From assembly GCA_036320915.1 (NCBI GenBank), contig JAXBDG010000004.1:2876053-2940052 (forward strand): a DNA stretch of 64,000 nucleotides, given 5' to 3'. Positions 9,473-22,005 of this stretch are shown here, piece by piece. Position 1 is the stretch's first letter. Every line of letters begins with the position of its first letter. Source of the stretch: Linnemannia elongata (lineage: Eukaryota; Mortierellomycota; Mortierellomycetes; Mortierellales; Mortierellaceae). The notes below the pieces were generated by a model that had not been told where the DNA came from, made no database searches, and saw only the letters and a list, made by a program, of their open reading frames with translations. The translations under genes were made by a program, and so were the position numbers.

Positions 9473-12205
9473 GGCGTTGTGCACTAATAGTACATAGAGT
9501 GACAGTTAGCCTTTAGGTAGTGTTGTAGTGATACAAAAACGTCAAAAAGCGCAATGCCATTGTTGCTTCTATTTACCTTGAAGGATATCAAAGTTTTTTG
9601 CTGAGTGTTCGAGATTGGACAAGGTTGAAACGAGGTGGTACAGAAGGAGTCGAAAAAAAAGATGATATACAAGACTCTATCGCATAAAGGAAGACATAGC
9701 GTGATGAGCCAATGCGACCAGGCAACACCATGGTAATCCGCGGAGTCGATTGAACAAAAAACTCACACTGGGAGGTGAGACGGAGCTGGTAGTATTGCTT
9801 ACTTGCTTGCTTGGCGTGTTTGGCTAGTTTGGCTGCAGGGCGGTGCGCGCTCGGGAAGAAATCTACATCCATACTGAGTGTTGGTCAATGGTTGGTGAAG
9901 AAACCCTATGTGTTCACCAAACAGTGGCAAGGGGTCAACGAGGGCCTTACCTGAGTGACAAATAAGGGAAGTGGTTCTTTTTAGTTGTTTCTCGGTAGTT
10001 GTGGACTGACGCTTGTGAGACTAGAAACGACAATGACAATTATACTGTGAGATGGAACGAATTAGCACGCGCTAAACAAAGCATCCTATTGCAACTGTCC
10101 AAGGATGAAAATGTAATCACGTACCTGGCGAGGACGTTTTGTGTTTTTTGTATTTTTGTGGTTGGCAGGATAGGATAACGAAAGGAGACAGGAGCGGAAT
10201 TTCTTCTTAGCGGGCAAGGTGACGACTACTGGTTGAAGGGCGAAGAGTTGATGTTATGATGTGTTTTGCGGTGATAAGCGTAGTATGTAACGTTGGAATA
10301 CTGGACATGAGTGAGTTGTACCTCTCTAAGCTTGGAATGCTCGGTGCCTGTTAGGTACAAGACGGACAAGCACGCAGGAAGGCGATTGACTGAGAGATGG
10401 AGGGACGTTGGAATGACCAACAGGTGCTATTGTGGGCAAGGGATGCAATGAAGGAAATGGAAACAGATTATGAAGACGAATGAATGATGTGTGTACTGGC
10501 AGATGGAGTAAGGTGAGGGTTGCAAGGAGAACCTACAGTGAGAGGGAGGGGGAAAGAGACAGAGAGAAAGAAGAAAGAAATTTACGACAGAGATGCGCCA
10601 TGGTATGCGTGTGAATCTTCGCCTGTGCTTTGTGTTTTTGTTTGTTTCTTTCCCTTCTCCTCAGGCGAACAAGCGAACGACGCCTTCACGCATGATGCTC
10701 TCAATCTTGTTTATGCTTTGCCATATTTTCCTTCCTTTCCATACGTCGATTCTCCATCTCTCTTTCGTTCTAGCGTGGTGAGAAAAAGCACTCGACAGGT
10801 AACGTTAGCACATATGAAGGATATGAGCGCCTGTAGGGCGAGACATTCACATACATACCATATAAATTCACTAGTATAATAGTCGTTAATAGAGGACGAA
10901 CAAATATAAAACGCGGAATGAAAGGGTACCGCGACAGGCTTCCCTGTCGTGTCTCCTTTACCGACAGACCTACGATCTCGTTATTGCAAACCCTCCTCTA
11001 CCTCGTCGATTTATGAGTGCCATAATATCGTAGGCCTACATAGGCTGGGTTATGTAATATCATTTTAGTATGAACAGGCCTCGCTTTTACTGGTTATGGA
11101 TGATGAAAAGACATGGATTAGCTGTAAATGCGCCTATCATTTTGTATACCTTTCTATGGATACTCACAATTACCTGCACAACCACCTCGATATGATGCGT
11201 CTACAAGGTCACAATAGTCAAGAAACAATGTCATTCATGAATATCAATTTAATACAACTTAGGCGTGAATACGAAGTGGTATTGTGGCAGGTAAACGAAT
11301 ATTCAAATGTCCGAGTTCCTTTATGAAGGAGGGTAGTGAGATGATGGTTTTGGCCTTTCTTTCCTTGCTGCGAATGCAGTCAGTCATTTGCCATACTCTT
11401 TTGTTGAGTTGAACTCACTTGGGCTTACTTTGGCAATCAGTCGTTGATTTGATATTGTTCACCGTTTGTTCCTTTTCAACTTTTCTCTCCTTTAGTGTAG
11501 GCTGTATTTTCCCTATCATCATCATCGCGTGCGTCGCGTCTATCCTCAGTTTGAACCATCACTTGCTGTCGATATTCTCGCCTTCGCCTTCGCCTTTTTT
11601 TTATTTTTTTTTTTAATTTTTTTTTTGTGCGTTCCATTCTCTTTTCTGCTTTCATCAGTAACCTAAACCCTGATTTTCAGCAGGGGTATCAAGTTTTGTT
11701 ATCGTTTCCATTCCTTCGTCATTGTCCTTCTATTCTATGAAACGAAGACAGTCTATGGTATTTCTAGCTAGCAAGCGACAAACGCCATCTCTGTTCCCTG
11801 TTAGTTTCTTTGATGTTTTTGTGCGTCCCCTATGTCGTTTTTTTCGCAAGAGGACCTGAGTATAAGTACATCTGTAATAAACGGAAACGGGGTCGTTCAT
11901 TGACTATGAAAAGAAGATGTCGAGATGGCGATGACGGTGCCCTTGGATTATCTTGAGTTGTGAATGCCTTGTGTATGTAGGTCGAAAAGGCGATGTGCTT
12001 TGTATGGCCTGGAAGTTCAGACAGTGGTAGAAAGCGATTTCCGAAACACAACTTGGAGGGGTTTGTCGGAAGGGTGAAAAGACAAAAATTGGTGGCGTGA
12101 AAAATATGCAAAAGGAGCCCTGACGTTTTGTTGTTCTTTATTCCTTTGTTGTCGCTTATCCGTGATCAAAAAGGACAAGGAAGCGAGGAGTGAGTAAAAA
12201 CCCAT
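9473..12205. other. Upstream region of the STAND gene, no further gene seen
   Basis: About 2.7 kb. On the minus strand a TAG acceptor-like site sits immediately before the STAND start (TAG, then TGCACAACGCC, then ATG), and donor-like sites such as GTAAGC lie upstream near 9795-9805. One or more 5' untranslated exons are therefore plausible. A perfect hairpin lies at 10932-10949 and a 10-bp palindrome GTAGGCCTAC near 11030. Short open frames here look random. Confidence 0.5.
10932..10949. other. Perfect 7-bp stem hairpin with CTTC loop
   Basis: CGACAGG, loop CTTC, CCTGTCG. Directly visible inverted repeat in the intergenic region. No T tract follows and this is a eukaryote, so a bacterial-type terminator reading is not justified; the function is unknown. 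Confidence 0.6.
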
Positions 12206-12853
12206 TTAAGGAGCTGCAGCAGCTAGGAGGACAGCGGTGACTGCATCGGCTGCAGAATCTATCCCTCCTCCAGCAACGGCAGTAGCAGTTGTTGATGCTG
12301 ACGTGGCAACAGAGACAGCAGTGGCAGCAGCCTTGGGAGCGAGGGCCGAGTAATTCGTTCCTGCTTTAATAACCGTCGCCAATGGCTCGCCTCCTCCAAG
12401 GATACGAAGGAAGGACTCAAGGTAATCTTCGATCGAGGTGAGGATCGCGGGGAGTTGGAGTCCGAAGGTTGAGGTAGGAGATCCGTCCATGTGTCGTATG
12501 GGGTCAAAGATGTGAAAGCTGTTGAGGTCGAGCCAACACCGGTCAGCACCCCAATAGCACGTTGTTGAGAAGAGCAGGATCACCGTGAACACGCAATACA
12601 CGCTATCAAAAAGTGAACGATCGGAAAACGAAGTAGATTAGTAAGTGAGCTCTTGATACGCGTCGTGTATATCTGCCTTGCCAACTTTCGGTGCTGAAAA
12701 AAAACAAGGCTTGTGTTGTGAGATAGTTAAGTGTGTGTTTTACCATGGCCTGTGATGGCGGTAGAGGGAGATGTAGTATAGGATGACAAAGTAGGGCGCT
12801 GTGCTGGGAAATGGGAGCAGCAACAGCGGCAAGAAGGCACGGATGCAGTACAT
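12206..12853 (-). CDS. Small two-exon membrane protein of unknown function
   Basis: I do not recognise this family. Exons are 12744..12853 and 12206..12602, joined through a CCATG|GTAAAA donor and a GATAG acceptor. The join gives 168 aa with a continuous frame; the second exon alone would start at GTG. The N-terminus (MYCIRAFLPLLLLPFP) is a hydrophobic segment, followed by a second around residues 20-32 and a third, VYCVFTVILLF, just after the exon junction. The segment CYWGADRCWLDLNSFHIFD follows, and the last 60 residues are Ala/Thr/Ser-rich and low in complexity. It is probably a small multi-pass membrane protein; location is unknown. It shares a divergent promoter with the EBP1-like gene. 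The splice phase match and the AAA before the ATG support a real gene. Confidence 0.6.
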
Positions 12854-13456
12854 TTTCTCTGTTGTGTTATGTGTGTATATAAAGGTGTAGAGTGTAGGAT
12901 GAGTGTGTTGATGAGCTGGGTGTTGGTGTGGATATGAGAGTTGTTGACTGTTGGGTCCTGCTTGATGGCTGAAGATGCTGGTCGTGAGTAAAAAGAATGA
13001 AGGATGTGAGTGGAAGTGAGTGAGAAAATTGAACAGCGGTGAGTTGAGTTGATGCTAAAGTGTTCAGAGTAAGAACAGAGTGAGCAGGGGTTGTTGTACT
13101 CGTCCCTGTTCCTCCTTCCTCTTCCTTGGCTTCCTTGCTTGTTCACTTTCTTTTGGCTTTTGTGTACAAGACAAAGTATCGCTGTAGTGACAGTCTGCCA
13201 TGAAATTCTGCACGTGATAAATTAGTCACGTGCTCTCTACCAAGTCCTTTGTGATGTTTTCTGCCTGCCTTTCGGCTTGAAGCCACAAAAAAAAAAAAAA
13301 AAAGGTGCCTCTCTTTCACTTTTTTTTTTGTTGTTGCTGAGTTTCGTTGGTTTGAGAAGGTCGTTGTTCACAGCTTTGCTTTCATTCTCTCTTTGTTCAT
13401 TCCTCCCACATCCTCATCTCCCTCTTCTTTTACACAACACACACAACATACCCACA
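12854..13456. other. Divergent promoter region
   Basis: About 600 bp between the small membrane-protein gene (-) and the EBP1-like gene (+). It holds a palindromic E-box pair (13210-13233), a 17-base A run near 13287 and pyrimidine-rich leader sequence just before the EBP1-like start. Confidence 0.6.
13210..13233. promoter_or_regulatory. Inverted repeat of two CACGTG E-boxes
   Basis: GCACGTGA, an 8-bp spacer, then TCACGTGC: a perfect inverted repeat whose arms each contain a CACGTG core (13211-13216 and 13227-13232). In fungi CACGTG is bound by bHLH factors (Cbf1/Pho4-like). It lies about 225 bp upstream of the EBP1-like ATG and about 360 bp upstream of the membrane-protein ATG, so it could serve both. 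Confidence 0.6.
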
Positions 13457-15369
13457 ATGGACATGGATCAAGTTGTAAGGACATGAACACTTGGACACAA
13501 CGAAACACACCTCAACTAAGTGGAACAGTGCACAAGAAATAGTCACTGCGAACTTTTTTTCTTCTGTCCACTTCTCGGACTTGTTGACTTGCTTGCTTGC
13601 AAGGAGGAGACATAAGACTCGACTCGCCTTTCGCACAACACAAGGAACAACGATATAACAAAGAGACAAAGAGACTGACCATGTACCTCCTTCATCGGCT
13701 ACTTTCAAACACAAACAGGAACTCTACGCTCAAAAGTCAGACATTGACAACAACTTGTCTGACCCCACCGTCATTGCCAAGTACCGTCTTGCCGCTGATA
13801 TTGCCCAAGGTGAGCTATCCGCTAGCATCTCGGCCATTAAAAGAGTCATACTCGATTTACTAAAGCATGAAGATACGAACAATTCACTAATAGCGATCTT
13901 CAATTGGCTACACAATAGATGCTTTGACCAAGGTTGTTGCTCGTGTTGCTGACGGTGTCCGTGTCAGCGAGTTGTGCGCCTTCGGTGATGAGGTCATCCT
14001 CTCCTACGTACGTTTCCTACTACTGCGGCTTTTGTTCTTTGAACCCTATTCATGGCAAGGGTAGAGAACTACGAGATCAGATCCAGGAGACAGCTCAATT
14101 CTAACCTTCAACATCTTGAAACTTCCACTAATAGACCTCCAAGGTTTACAACAAGAACAGTGTTGAGAAGGGAATTGCTTTCCCCACTATGGTCTCTGTC
14201 AATGACTGCGTCGAGTACTACTCCCCTACTGGCGATGCTGGCGATGACTATGTCCTCCGCACCGGAGATGTCGTCAAGATGTATGTACCACAGGATCATA
14301 CTCGACTTCTTGCTTGGATCGTATATCTGGCGCTATGAACCGCCTTCTAGAATTCAAGTTCTCACCTTCTACTTACTTTCCTTCAAATCAAATAGTGAAT
14401 TGGGAGCTCACATCGATGGTTACATGGCCACCAACGGCCACACCACTGTTATCAACGCCAACCCCGCTGCCCCCATTGAGGGACGCGCTGCCGATGTCGT
14501 CTGCGCCGCCCACTTTGCCGCTGAGGCCGCTCTCCGTTTGATGAAGATTGGCAACAACAACATTCAGGTCCAGGAGGCGATCGCCGAGGCCGCCGCCCTC
14601 TTCAACTGCAGCCCCGTCACCGGAACTGCCTCGAACGAGGTCAAGCGTTACGTTATTGCCACGGAGAAGATGATCATGAACGTTCCCGATGAGGAGAACC
14701 GCCCCGTCCAGGACTTTGTCTTTGTCGCCAACGAGGCCTACACCCTCAACATCTTGATCAGCTCTGGAGACGGTACCTGCCGCGAGGGTGCCATGAAGCC
14801 CACTGTCTTTTCTCGCAACGTTCACCAAAACTACAACTTGAAGCTCAAGTCTGCCCGTGCCGCCTTTAACGAGATCAGCAACGACTTTGGCGTCTTCCCC
14901 TTCTCCATCCGGTACGCCTTTTTCCCAATTTTATTTCGGAATTCAGGAGTATTCATGTTCTTTGTGGTGCCTGAACTTTTGATTTGATTTCACGGATGTA
15001 ACTAACCTGTCCTTCCCGTTCTTTTTGAATAATAGTGCTTTGGAGAACAAGCGCCACCGTCTGGGAGTCACTGAGCTCGCCTCGCACCAGCTCTTGACCC
15101 CTTACCCCGTCTACTACACCCGTGCTTCGGACAGAGTTGCCCAGTTCAAGATGACGGTCTTGATCGCTGCCAACGGCACTACCCGTATCACACCCGCCCT
15201 CCCCTTGCCCTATGTCCACTCCGCCTACACCATCCCCTCGGACTCTGCCATCGCCCAGTTGTTGGCCACTGATGCTGGTGTCAAGACTGTCAAGTCTGGC
15301 AAGGCCCTCACTGGCATCGGTGCCACTGAGGTCGCTGCCCCCGCTCAGGGCATGGATGTTGATATGTAA
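13457..15369 (+). CDS. EBP1/PA2G4-type, catalytically inactive M24 aminopeptidase-fold protein
   Basis: Six exons: 13457..13474, 13719..13809, 13919..14007, 14135..14280, 14396..14911, 15036..15369, giving 397 aa, close to the roughly 394 aa of human PA2G4. The family (EBP1; S. pombe Cdb4) has the pita-bread fold of methionine aminopeptidase without activity, and is tied to ribosome biogenesis and to binding at the ribosomal exit tunnel. Typical stretches are SDPTVIAKYRLAADIAQ, GIAFPTMVSVNDCVEYYSP, LRTGDVVKIELGAHIDGY and the C-terminal ELASHQLLTPYPVYY. The tail is short and lacks the long Lys-rich extension of mammals. Exon 1 is only 18 bases, so the ATG rests on frame and on the ACCCACAATGG context. 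Confidence 0.93.
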
Positions 15370-15629
15370 AAAGAGATTCAGATTGTTGAACTGAAAAAGA
15401 TACTTAACATTTCCCATCCCCCATACCTTCGTTCTTTTTCTTCCTTTTCTCATCATCCCCAGCTTGTATTACTTGTTCCCTCGCACTCGACTTCTCCTCT
15501 TCGTTCTCTTTTTTTTTCGCATTTGCATTGTATTATCACAGATAGAATAATAAAATTTCATTTCTATTTCATTCAAAAACTCAACAAAAAGAGTAACCAA
15601 AAGAGGGTAAATATGTGTGCGTACTACTT

Positions 15630-18600
15630 TCAGATGTTAAGAAGCTGATGGAGGGCATCCTGCTGCTGTGAAGGAGTCAACCCTGTCGCCCGCAAATCGA
15701 CCTCCTTCAACCGTCGACAGCTAGTATTAGTAGTAGTAGCAGCAGCCATGCGCAACCGCCGCTTCATCGCCTCAACCGCTCCCATTCCAAAATTCGAATC
15801 CGCCACCGTCAATTTCTCCAAACTCGAAAAGTTCGTCATTCCTGCAAACGCTTTAGCGAAATCCGTATCTGTGAAGCCTAGCTTAAAGGAGAGACAGAGT
15901 TCAAGAGGCTGGAGGAGTTCCAGGGCTTGAATAAGGTGGTGCCGGCCTTGCGGGGAGAGTTGGTTTGCGACGCGGGACATGCCCGGTGTTGAGGTGTCGT
16001 TGAGGTCGAATTGGGTGTCGTGGTAGAGGCGGAGGTGTGGTTGAGAAGTCTCTTGGAGTTTTAGGATTCGGAAACTGGATATCTGGCTTGGGAGACCCTG
16101 TTGCAGTTCTTGAGCAGCCTCGTGGGTGTGAGCTTGGAGGATACTGGCGAGGGCAAAGGCGGTTTTGTTACCAAAGCCACAGTTTCGAGCGTCGAGGCTG
16201 AATAGCCCCAGGGGACCCAGGGTCCATAGGAGCTCTGCAAGTCCTTCGTCTTCGATCCAATTGTCGTGGATGTCTAAGTGGGTCAACCGGGTCTCGAGGA
16301 CTGTGAGTGATTGTGAGAGGATGCCACAGCCCTCTTGTAGGAGCCCACATGCTGACAGTTCGAGAACAGATAGGTGGGGCAGGTAGACCAAGGACTCGAC
16401 AACCTCATAAAGCGGAGCGTTCAGGAACGCGACATCTGAACAGTCGTCTCTTCCTTGATGATTTTTCCTTGCACGACTACCAAGGTAGATCCCCGTTATC
16501 CGTAGCTCTGTCATATGCCCAAAGGCTTTCAGGAGCGCGGCTGGACGGATAGGAGCCCATGCTCCAACACCTGCAGGGTTGGGTTGTCCTAACGGGTTGG
16601 AGCCCCATACGTGTAGTTGGCGGAGCTGGGGGAATTCACCTGGATTGGGGGCTAAGGATTGGTAGAGATGGGCATCCAGATCTGGGATTTTGAGGCGTTT
16701 GAGGTTTCCGAGGACGAATAAGTTATGAAGGGCGTGGAGAGTCGTGTTGTGGTTGTTGCTATTGTTGTTACTGTTGTTTTTATCGGAAGAACCGAGCAAA
16801 GATGTAGCCGACATGGACAAAGTGCTGGATCCATGCGAAGAATAAGGTGGAGGGGTAGAAAGAGTCTTGGCGTCGCCTGTTCCTTGATCAAGAGACAACT
16901 CATCATCATTCCTCTTGCCAACAAACGATACGTTCCACGTGCCAATCGTAGAATCCGAGACCAAGTCGGCAATCGCCATGAGGACAAGACTGTTGGGGAA
17001 TGCCATCGTCAACGTAACCTCCTGAACCATGTATCCCTTCTTCAGTGCAACTTTGAGTTGAGCAATCTGGCGGAGATCGAGCGAGCCAGTCAACTGGAGG
17101 TGCATCCTTTGATAGTCAAACACCACAGCCTGGCACAGTAGAGCCCTTTCAGAATCCGACCTCTCACCATCGCCGGTCTTACTGCTCTTGGCATCAGCAG
17201 TAACGGCAGACGAGGTATCACCAGCAGAATCTGACAGGGACAGCTCCGACAGCAGATCACCTTCGTCCCCGATAATCTCTTGGCACCTCCACAGGAACAT
17301 ATCTCTGTCGTCGCCGATGTATCCGAAGGATGACTGATAATGGGCTTCGCATAACCATCGGGCTGTACCGTCGTTGACAAACATGCGCCGCATCGCTTGG
17401 ACTCTGTTCTCGTGGTCCTGTTTGAGCCCCTCCACACATTCCCAAAGTCGATGAAGATCTACCGTCGGGACTGATAGGATGTCGTTGCTGATGTTATTGT
17501 TGCGGTGAGGCTGCTTGGCTGGTGACAGTGCCTCAAAGGTTGCAATGGCTGTCGAGACGCGCTCCTCAATGTCCCAAGTAAACGGCTGGAGCATATCCGA
17601 ATAATGTCGTTGAGACACTGGCGGAAGAATGATTTTCGACTGTTGGACAGTTCCCCTTGCTGTCGTTGTGTTAATTCCCTGCTGAAAAGCGCGTAGAAGC
17701 ATGAGCGTGTATTCCCCGAACCGGTCTGCAAACTGTCGGATGTTGGGGATATCGTACCCCTCCTGATCGGCGATGTGGATACAATTGTCCGAGTCGATAG
17801 TGTCGGTGTTGTGGTTCACGCCCGCGTTATTTTGGTCGCGTGTCGATCCAGTCTCTACAAATGATGAAGAGGACGAGTGGATGGAGAGAGGGCGAGAGCG
17901 AGGGCGAGGAAACGTGAACCCAGGCCCACAGTCGCACAGAAAGTAGAGTCGATAGGGTCGAAGTGGAAGACGAGATTGTGGAGAAGATGGGTTAGAGGCG
18001 GTACTGTTCCAGTCGCGTGGTCTAGGATCAGGCAGGACAACGAACAATCGGGGTACAGGGAGGTCATGGACTGTCGTTTCCTGAGTGATTGTCAACACTG
18101 CCGCTTCTGTCGAATGAGGAGTCAGTTGGGATGCGGGCTGAGCATACTCCTGCCATTGCTGCTGCGGTGGCGAAGGGCTTGGTTGTGAGCGTGGCGGTGG
18201 AGGTGGTGGACTTGAGCAAGGAACGACAAAATAGGTCTCTCCATCTCCGTATTCGACGCGCACAGGGACGAGTCTATCGATTCAACAATCGCCATTCGGA
18301 GAATAGAGTATGCCCATATTAAAACCAGCAATGCGCTATTTTACTTGTCATTTTCTCTTTTCCCATCACACACTCGAACCAATTACAAAAAAAACACAAA
18401 CTTACAAGACGTCGTCCTCGTTGGTGAGGAAGGGGATGGGCCGCCTATCCTTCCGACAGAGTGCGGCGGTATCGGGGAAGAGGTCGAGGATAGGCTGGAG
18501 CTGGACGACTTTCTGACCGTTGGAGAGGACTTCTACGGGTGCTTGGAAGGTCAGGATTTCTCCGTCGACCTTATGCGCGATACGCTGTAGAAGTTGGGGT

Positions 18601-18650
18601 GAGTCTGAGTCAGTTTTGTTTTTTGAGGGTGTTGAGCGTGATGTCAGCAT
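15630..18650 (-). CDS. Leucine-rich-repeat (RNI-like) protein with N-terminal lineage domain
   Basis: Two exons: 18406..18650 and 15630..18273. The CTT|GTAAGT donor and GATAG acceptor match in phase and give 962 aa; the second exon alone begins at GTG. Residues 1-100 form a compact segment containing a VDGE motif, then FLTNEDDVLLVPVRVEYG. A Pro/Ser-rich linker follows. The C-terminal third (about residues 600-950) has irregular ribonuclease-inhibitor-type LRRs, such as LTHLDIHDNWIEDEGLAELL and SLEKLTVADSNFG. Large families of such LRR proteins are common in Mortierella-like genomes, where their role is unknown; protein binding is the usual inference. No kinase, F-box or NTPase is visible. The gene lies tail-to-tail with the EBP1-like gene, with 260 bp between the stops. 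Confidence 0.8.
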
Positions 18651-19292
18651 CTTTTGAAGGTGGAGTTGATTGTGGAGTTGAAAGTTGGAAGTTAATTATG
18701 TGAATGGGAGAGCAGGGAGAGAGTGAATAAGAAGATGGATGAGAGTGAAAGCGTGCGTGATTGAATGCGTGAGAGAGTGAGAGAGAGAGAGAGAGAGAGC
18801 AAATGTTGAATTGGCGAAGAGGACAAGAGGACGAAAGGGGGAGCGAAGCGAGTAAATTGGTGGCGAGTACAGTGAGTACAGAAGAAAGGGGGGTGTGAGT
18901 GTATGTATGCGCCAATGACTCTATGGCACAGTCAAACGGCACGCTAACAACCCAGGCGGGAACATGTATTCGTTTCTAATGGTGCACATAAAAAGTCGAC
19001 TCATCAGTTAGGCTCACTTGAGACATATATGCATCGTTCAGAGCGAGCATGCACTCATGCTACCGTGTCCTTCGATATCATTCTTTTATTATATCGATGG
19101 CAATCAGGGTGTCACCATGTGTCCCATGGCGCAATGTTAGCAACTAAAGAAATAAACTGCTTGATCCGGCCATCCTAGGTTCAGTACAGTCCAGTCTGCT
19201 TATCCAAAAAGAAAGATAGAAAAAATACTCGCGTCGAATACACGCTCCTTGCTTCAGCCTAATATCGCTGCTCCTCCTCCTCCTCCTCCTCC
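18651..19292. other. Intergenic region with GA microsatellite
   Basis: About 640 bp upstream of the LRR gene and downstream of the DCAF6-like gene. A GA run lies at about 18771-18799. No gene seen. Confidence 0.5.
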
Positions 19293-22005
19293 TCAATCAT
19301 CGTCCTCGTCGTCAGTCGGATCGTTATTAACGTGGACACGACCCTCCTGATGAATAACCTGCCGAAGGATCTGGAAAACCATATGCGGAGGCAAATGACT
19401 CAAAAAGCCTCCCGCGTCCAAATCCGATCCATCCTCGTCGTCGTCATCATCGTCGTCCGTGCTGAAATGGACATCGCTGTCGTCCGAAGGATCACTGCTA
19501 GTAGGAAAGCTCGTAGGAATATGGATCATCCTCTCAAACGCGTGCTCCGGATCCAATTCGTCCTCAGGTGGGCCCTTGGGCCACGATTCTTCGCCAAGAA
19601 CCGAATCTGGTTTGACTTCAAAGGACTCTACAGCCCGTCGCTTAATTCCCCGAGCCTTGGACATGTCGACGCGTTCCTCAGCTGTTGGCAGGAAGATTTT
19701 GATCGTGTTATCGATTCCAGACGCCGCCAGCAAAAACTTGGAGAACGGATGCGGCTGCAAGCAATTCACCACCCTCTATCATCATTAATGAACGCTCATC
19801 ATTAGTCTCTGTCCAATGCCATGCTTAGTCCGTGTAAGTTTTGCTTGGAAGTGCTCCTGTGTTGTCTTCTCCTATTACCTTGTCGCCTCTGATGAGATTC
19901 ACCAGTTTGCCAGTCTTCTTGTTCCAGACAAAGATCCGTCCATCGTCGGAGCCAGACATCACAAACTCGCTGTTTGGTCCGTAAAAGTTGGCCTCCTTAA
20001 TCTACAGATGGCATTGGATTCAAGAAATAATTAGCATCACGAATAAGAGTTCGCCCTCCAAGACACCATAGCGAGGACTCTGAAATGTTGATGAAAGAGA
20101 GCACGCACCATAGTCTTGACGTTAGCATGACCCCAGTAGGTCTGCGCAAGGTCCGACTTGGCAGTGAGATAGGTTCGCTGCCGCCAGTAGTCACGGTCAT
20201 CTGCGAGTTGTTCCTCCGGCAGAATGCGTCGCGCATCCTTATACTTCTGCGAAATGATATCACCCTCGTCGTCGGTATCCTCAAAGCTCATCTCTTCATC
20301 CTCATCTTCATCTTTCCCATCCTCGTCATCATCTTCTTCGTCGACCTTGCCTTTGACATCCTTAACGCTGCTCTTACCCCCTGGTCTGGCAGAGCCTTCG
20401 ACTTTGGCTTTGGTTTTGTGTTCCTGTGTTGATACGCTTTCTTCCTTGTCCTCTGAAGGACTGGAGCCCGATCTCAAGGTCGTCTTGCCTTTGACATCCT
20501 GAGAAGCTGGTGGCGTCAGATCTGGGGTGTTGCTGTCGTCATGGCCTCCTGTCGTTGCCACCTCCTTGGCCGCCTCAGTCTCTGACTTTCTCAGGGAAGA
20601 GGCTCCATCGGGACTACTCTTCTTAGCGGGTTCATGGCTAGCACTTCGTCTCCGCTTGCCCTTGGGGGACTCGTGGCTCTGAGAGGAAGACCGACGACGA
20701 TCAGATGCAGAAATACGCGCGGCCTCATCACTCTTGGTCTCCAGTCGCGAAGGGTCAATCAGGTAGCAGTTGCCTCGACTGTAGCTCACCAAGAGTTGTC
20801 CAGTTCGACACGGGTCGTATTTGAGTGATGTGATCCTCGTTTCGAGGGACGACCTGTCGTGGTTAACGCCACGTTCAAGCTCCCCATTGGGTCCAACAAC
20901 ATAGTTCACTGGGACATAGGCCGAAAAGCTGTAGACCTGTGCGCCTCTGTGATTCGATGGGTCTACCTTGCGACTGTCATAGATCCTGACAGTATCATCT
21001 GAACAAGCTGCTGCAAAGTAGACTGGGTTTTCGGGCTGTTGAGCGATGGCTGAGATGCCGATTTCGTTTCTCCGACGGCGGAAGGTGTGGAAGAGACGGT
21101 CTTCCATTGACATGCCTCTGAGAGGGGGACGGTAGAGGTGTGAGTTGATGTTGATGAATGTATGTCGCTCGCATATCTCGTCCTCGTCACAGTCGCAGCT
21201 TGTCCTGATCCGAGTGTCATATCGATTAAACCTTCCATCATCCGCGCTATTATGTGTTGAATTACACAAATTTGTGTTGTTAGGTGACGATATCCTGTTG
21301 ATAGGAGCGTGAGTAAAGACCAAAAGCGTGAGAAAAAGCATGCATAATACCAGTCGTAAAAGATGTGGCCATCGACAAGGTCGGGCATGACTTCATATGT
21401 CATTGAGGTGTGACAGTTGAATCCAGGACTGGGAGACCAATCGCCCGTGCGCGAGGTAGCGACGAACCGAGGGACGCTTGTGAGTCGAGTGATCCCGTCT
21501 GCCGAGCAAGAGATGATGGTATGGGCTGAGCTTCCAGTGAGAAACTTTGCCGAAAAGATATTTTGCGTGTGTCCACTTGGGATGCTGTGTACCAGCGGCT
21601 GAGCATCCAAGGGCTTGTATACATTCAATCTGCGGTCATCTGTAGGGGTGCAAAAAGAACATATAAAGGAGTTGGCTGCCTGAGTTCCTATGTAGTACAT
21701 AAAACACAGAGTGGATACTAAAGGGTGTTGTTACCTGAGCCAGAGACGAGAAACTCGCCAGTCTCGTCCCAGGCGATGGTGTTGACGCAGCCACGGTGTC
21801 CCTTGAGTTGCGGCTGTTGTTCGAGTCTCTTGACAAAGCTTTCGGATGCCAAAAGGTGATTTTTAATGGATGCTTGTCGTGAGGCGGGCACTGTCTGGAG
21901 ACTTGATAGATCCTTGAGGATGTTGTAGGAGGATGTAGATGACGTTGCGCGGATGTGGCGCTTGTTGCTGCCTGTTTCCGAGCTGAAGGTGGCGGAGGTA
22001 TCCAT
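19293..22005 (-). CDS. DCAF6-like WD40 protein (DDB1-CUL4 associated factor)
   Basis: Five exons: 21735..22005, 21351..21639, 20109..21246, 19879..20001, 19293..19775, giving 767 aa. Matches to the DCAF6 family: KGHRGCVNTIAWDETGEFLV, then SGHTQNIFSAKFL, ISCSADG, FNRYDTRI, CSDDTVRIYDSRK and, at the end, KEANFYGPNSEFVMSGSDDG followed by VVNCLQPHP. These proteins are WD40 substrate receptors of the CUL4-DDB1 ubiquitin ligase. A long acidic and Lys/Ser-rich insertion (about residues 370-520) separates the N- and C-terminal propeller blades, as in animal DCAF6. The C-terminus is Asp/Glu-rich. FNRYDTRIRTSCDCDED matches the position of the WDxR-type DDB1-binding region. Divergent from the M3 oligopeptidase gene, with 428 bp between the starts. 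Confidence 0.88.

Noticed and set aside
9473..9484. STAND protein start at 9484
   Set aside because: That codon is GTG; the first ATG in frame is at 9472.
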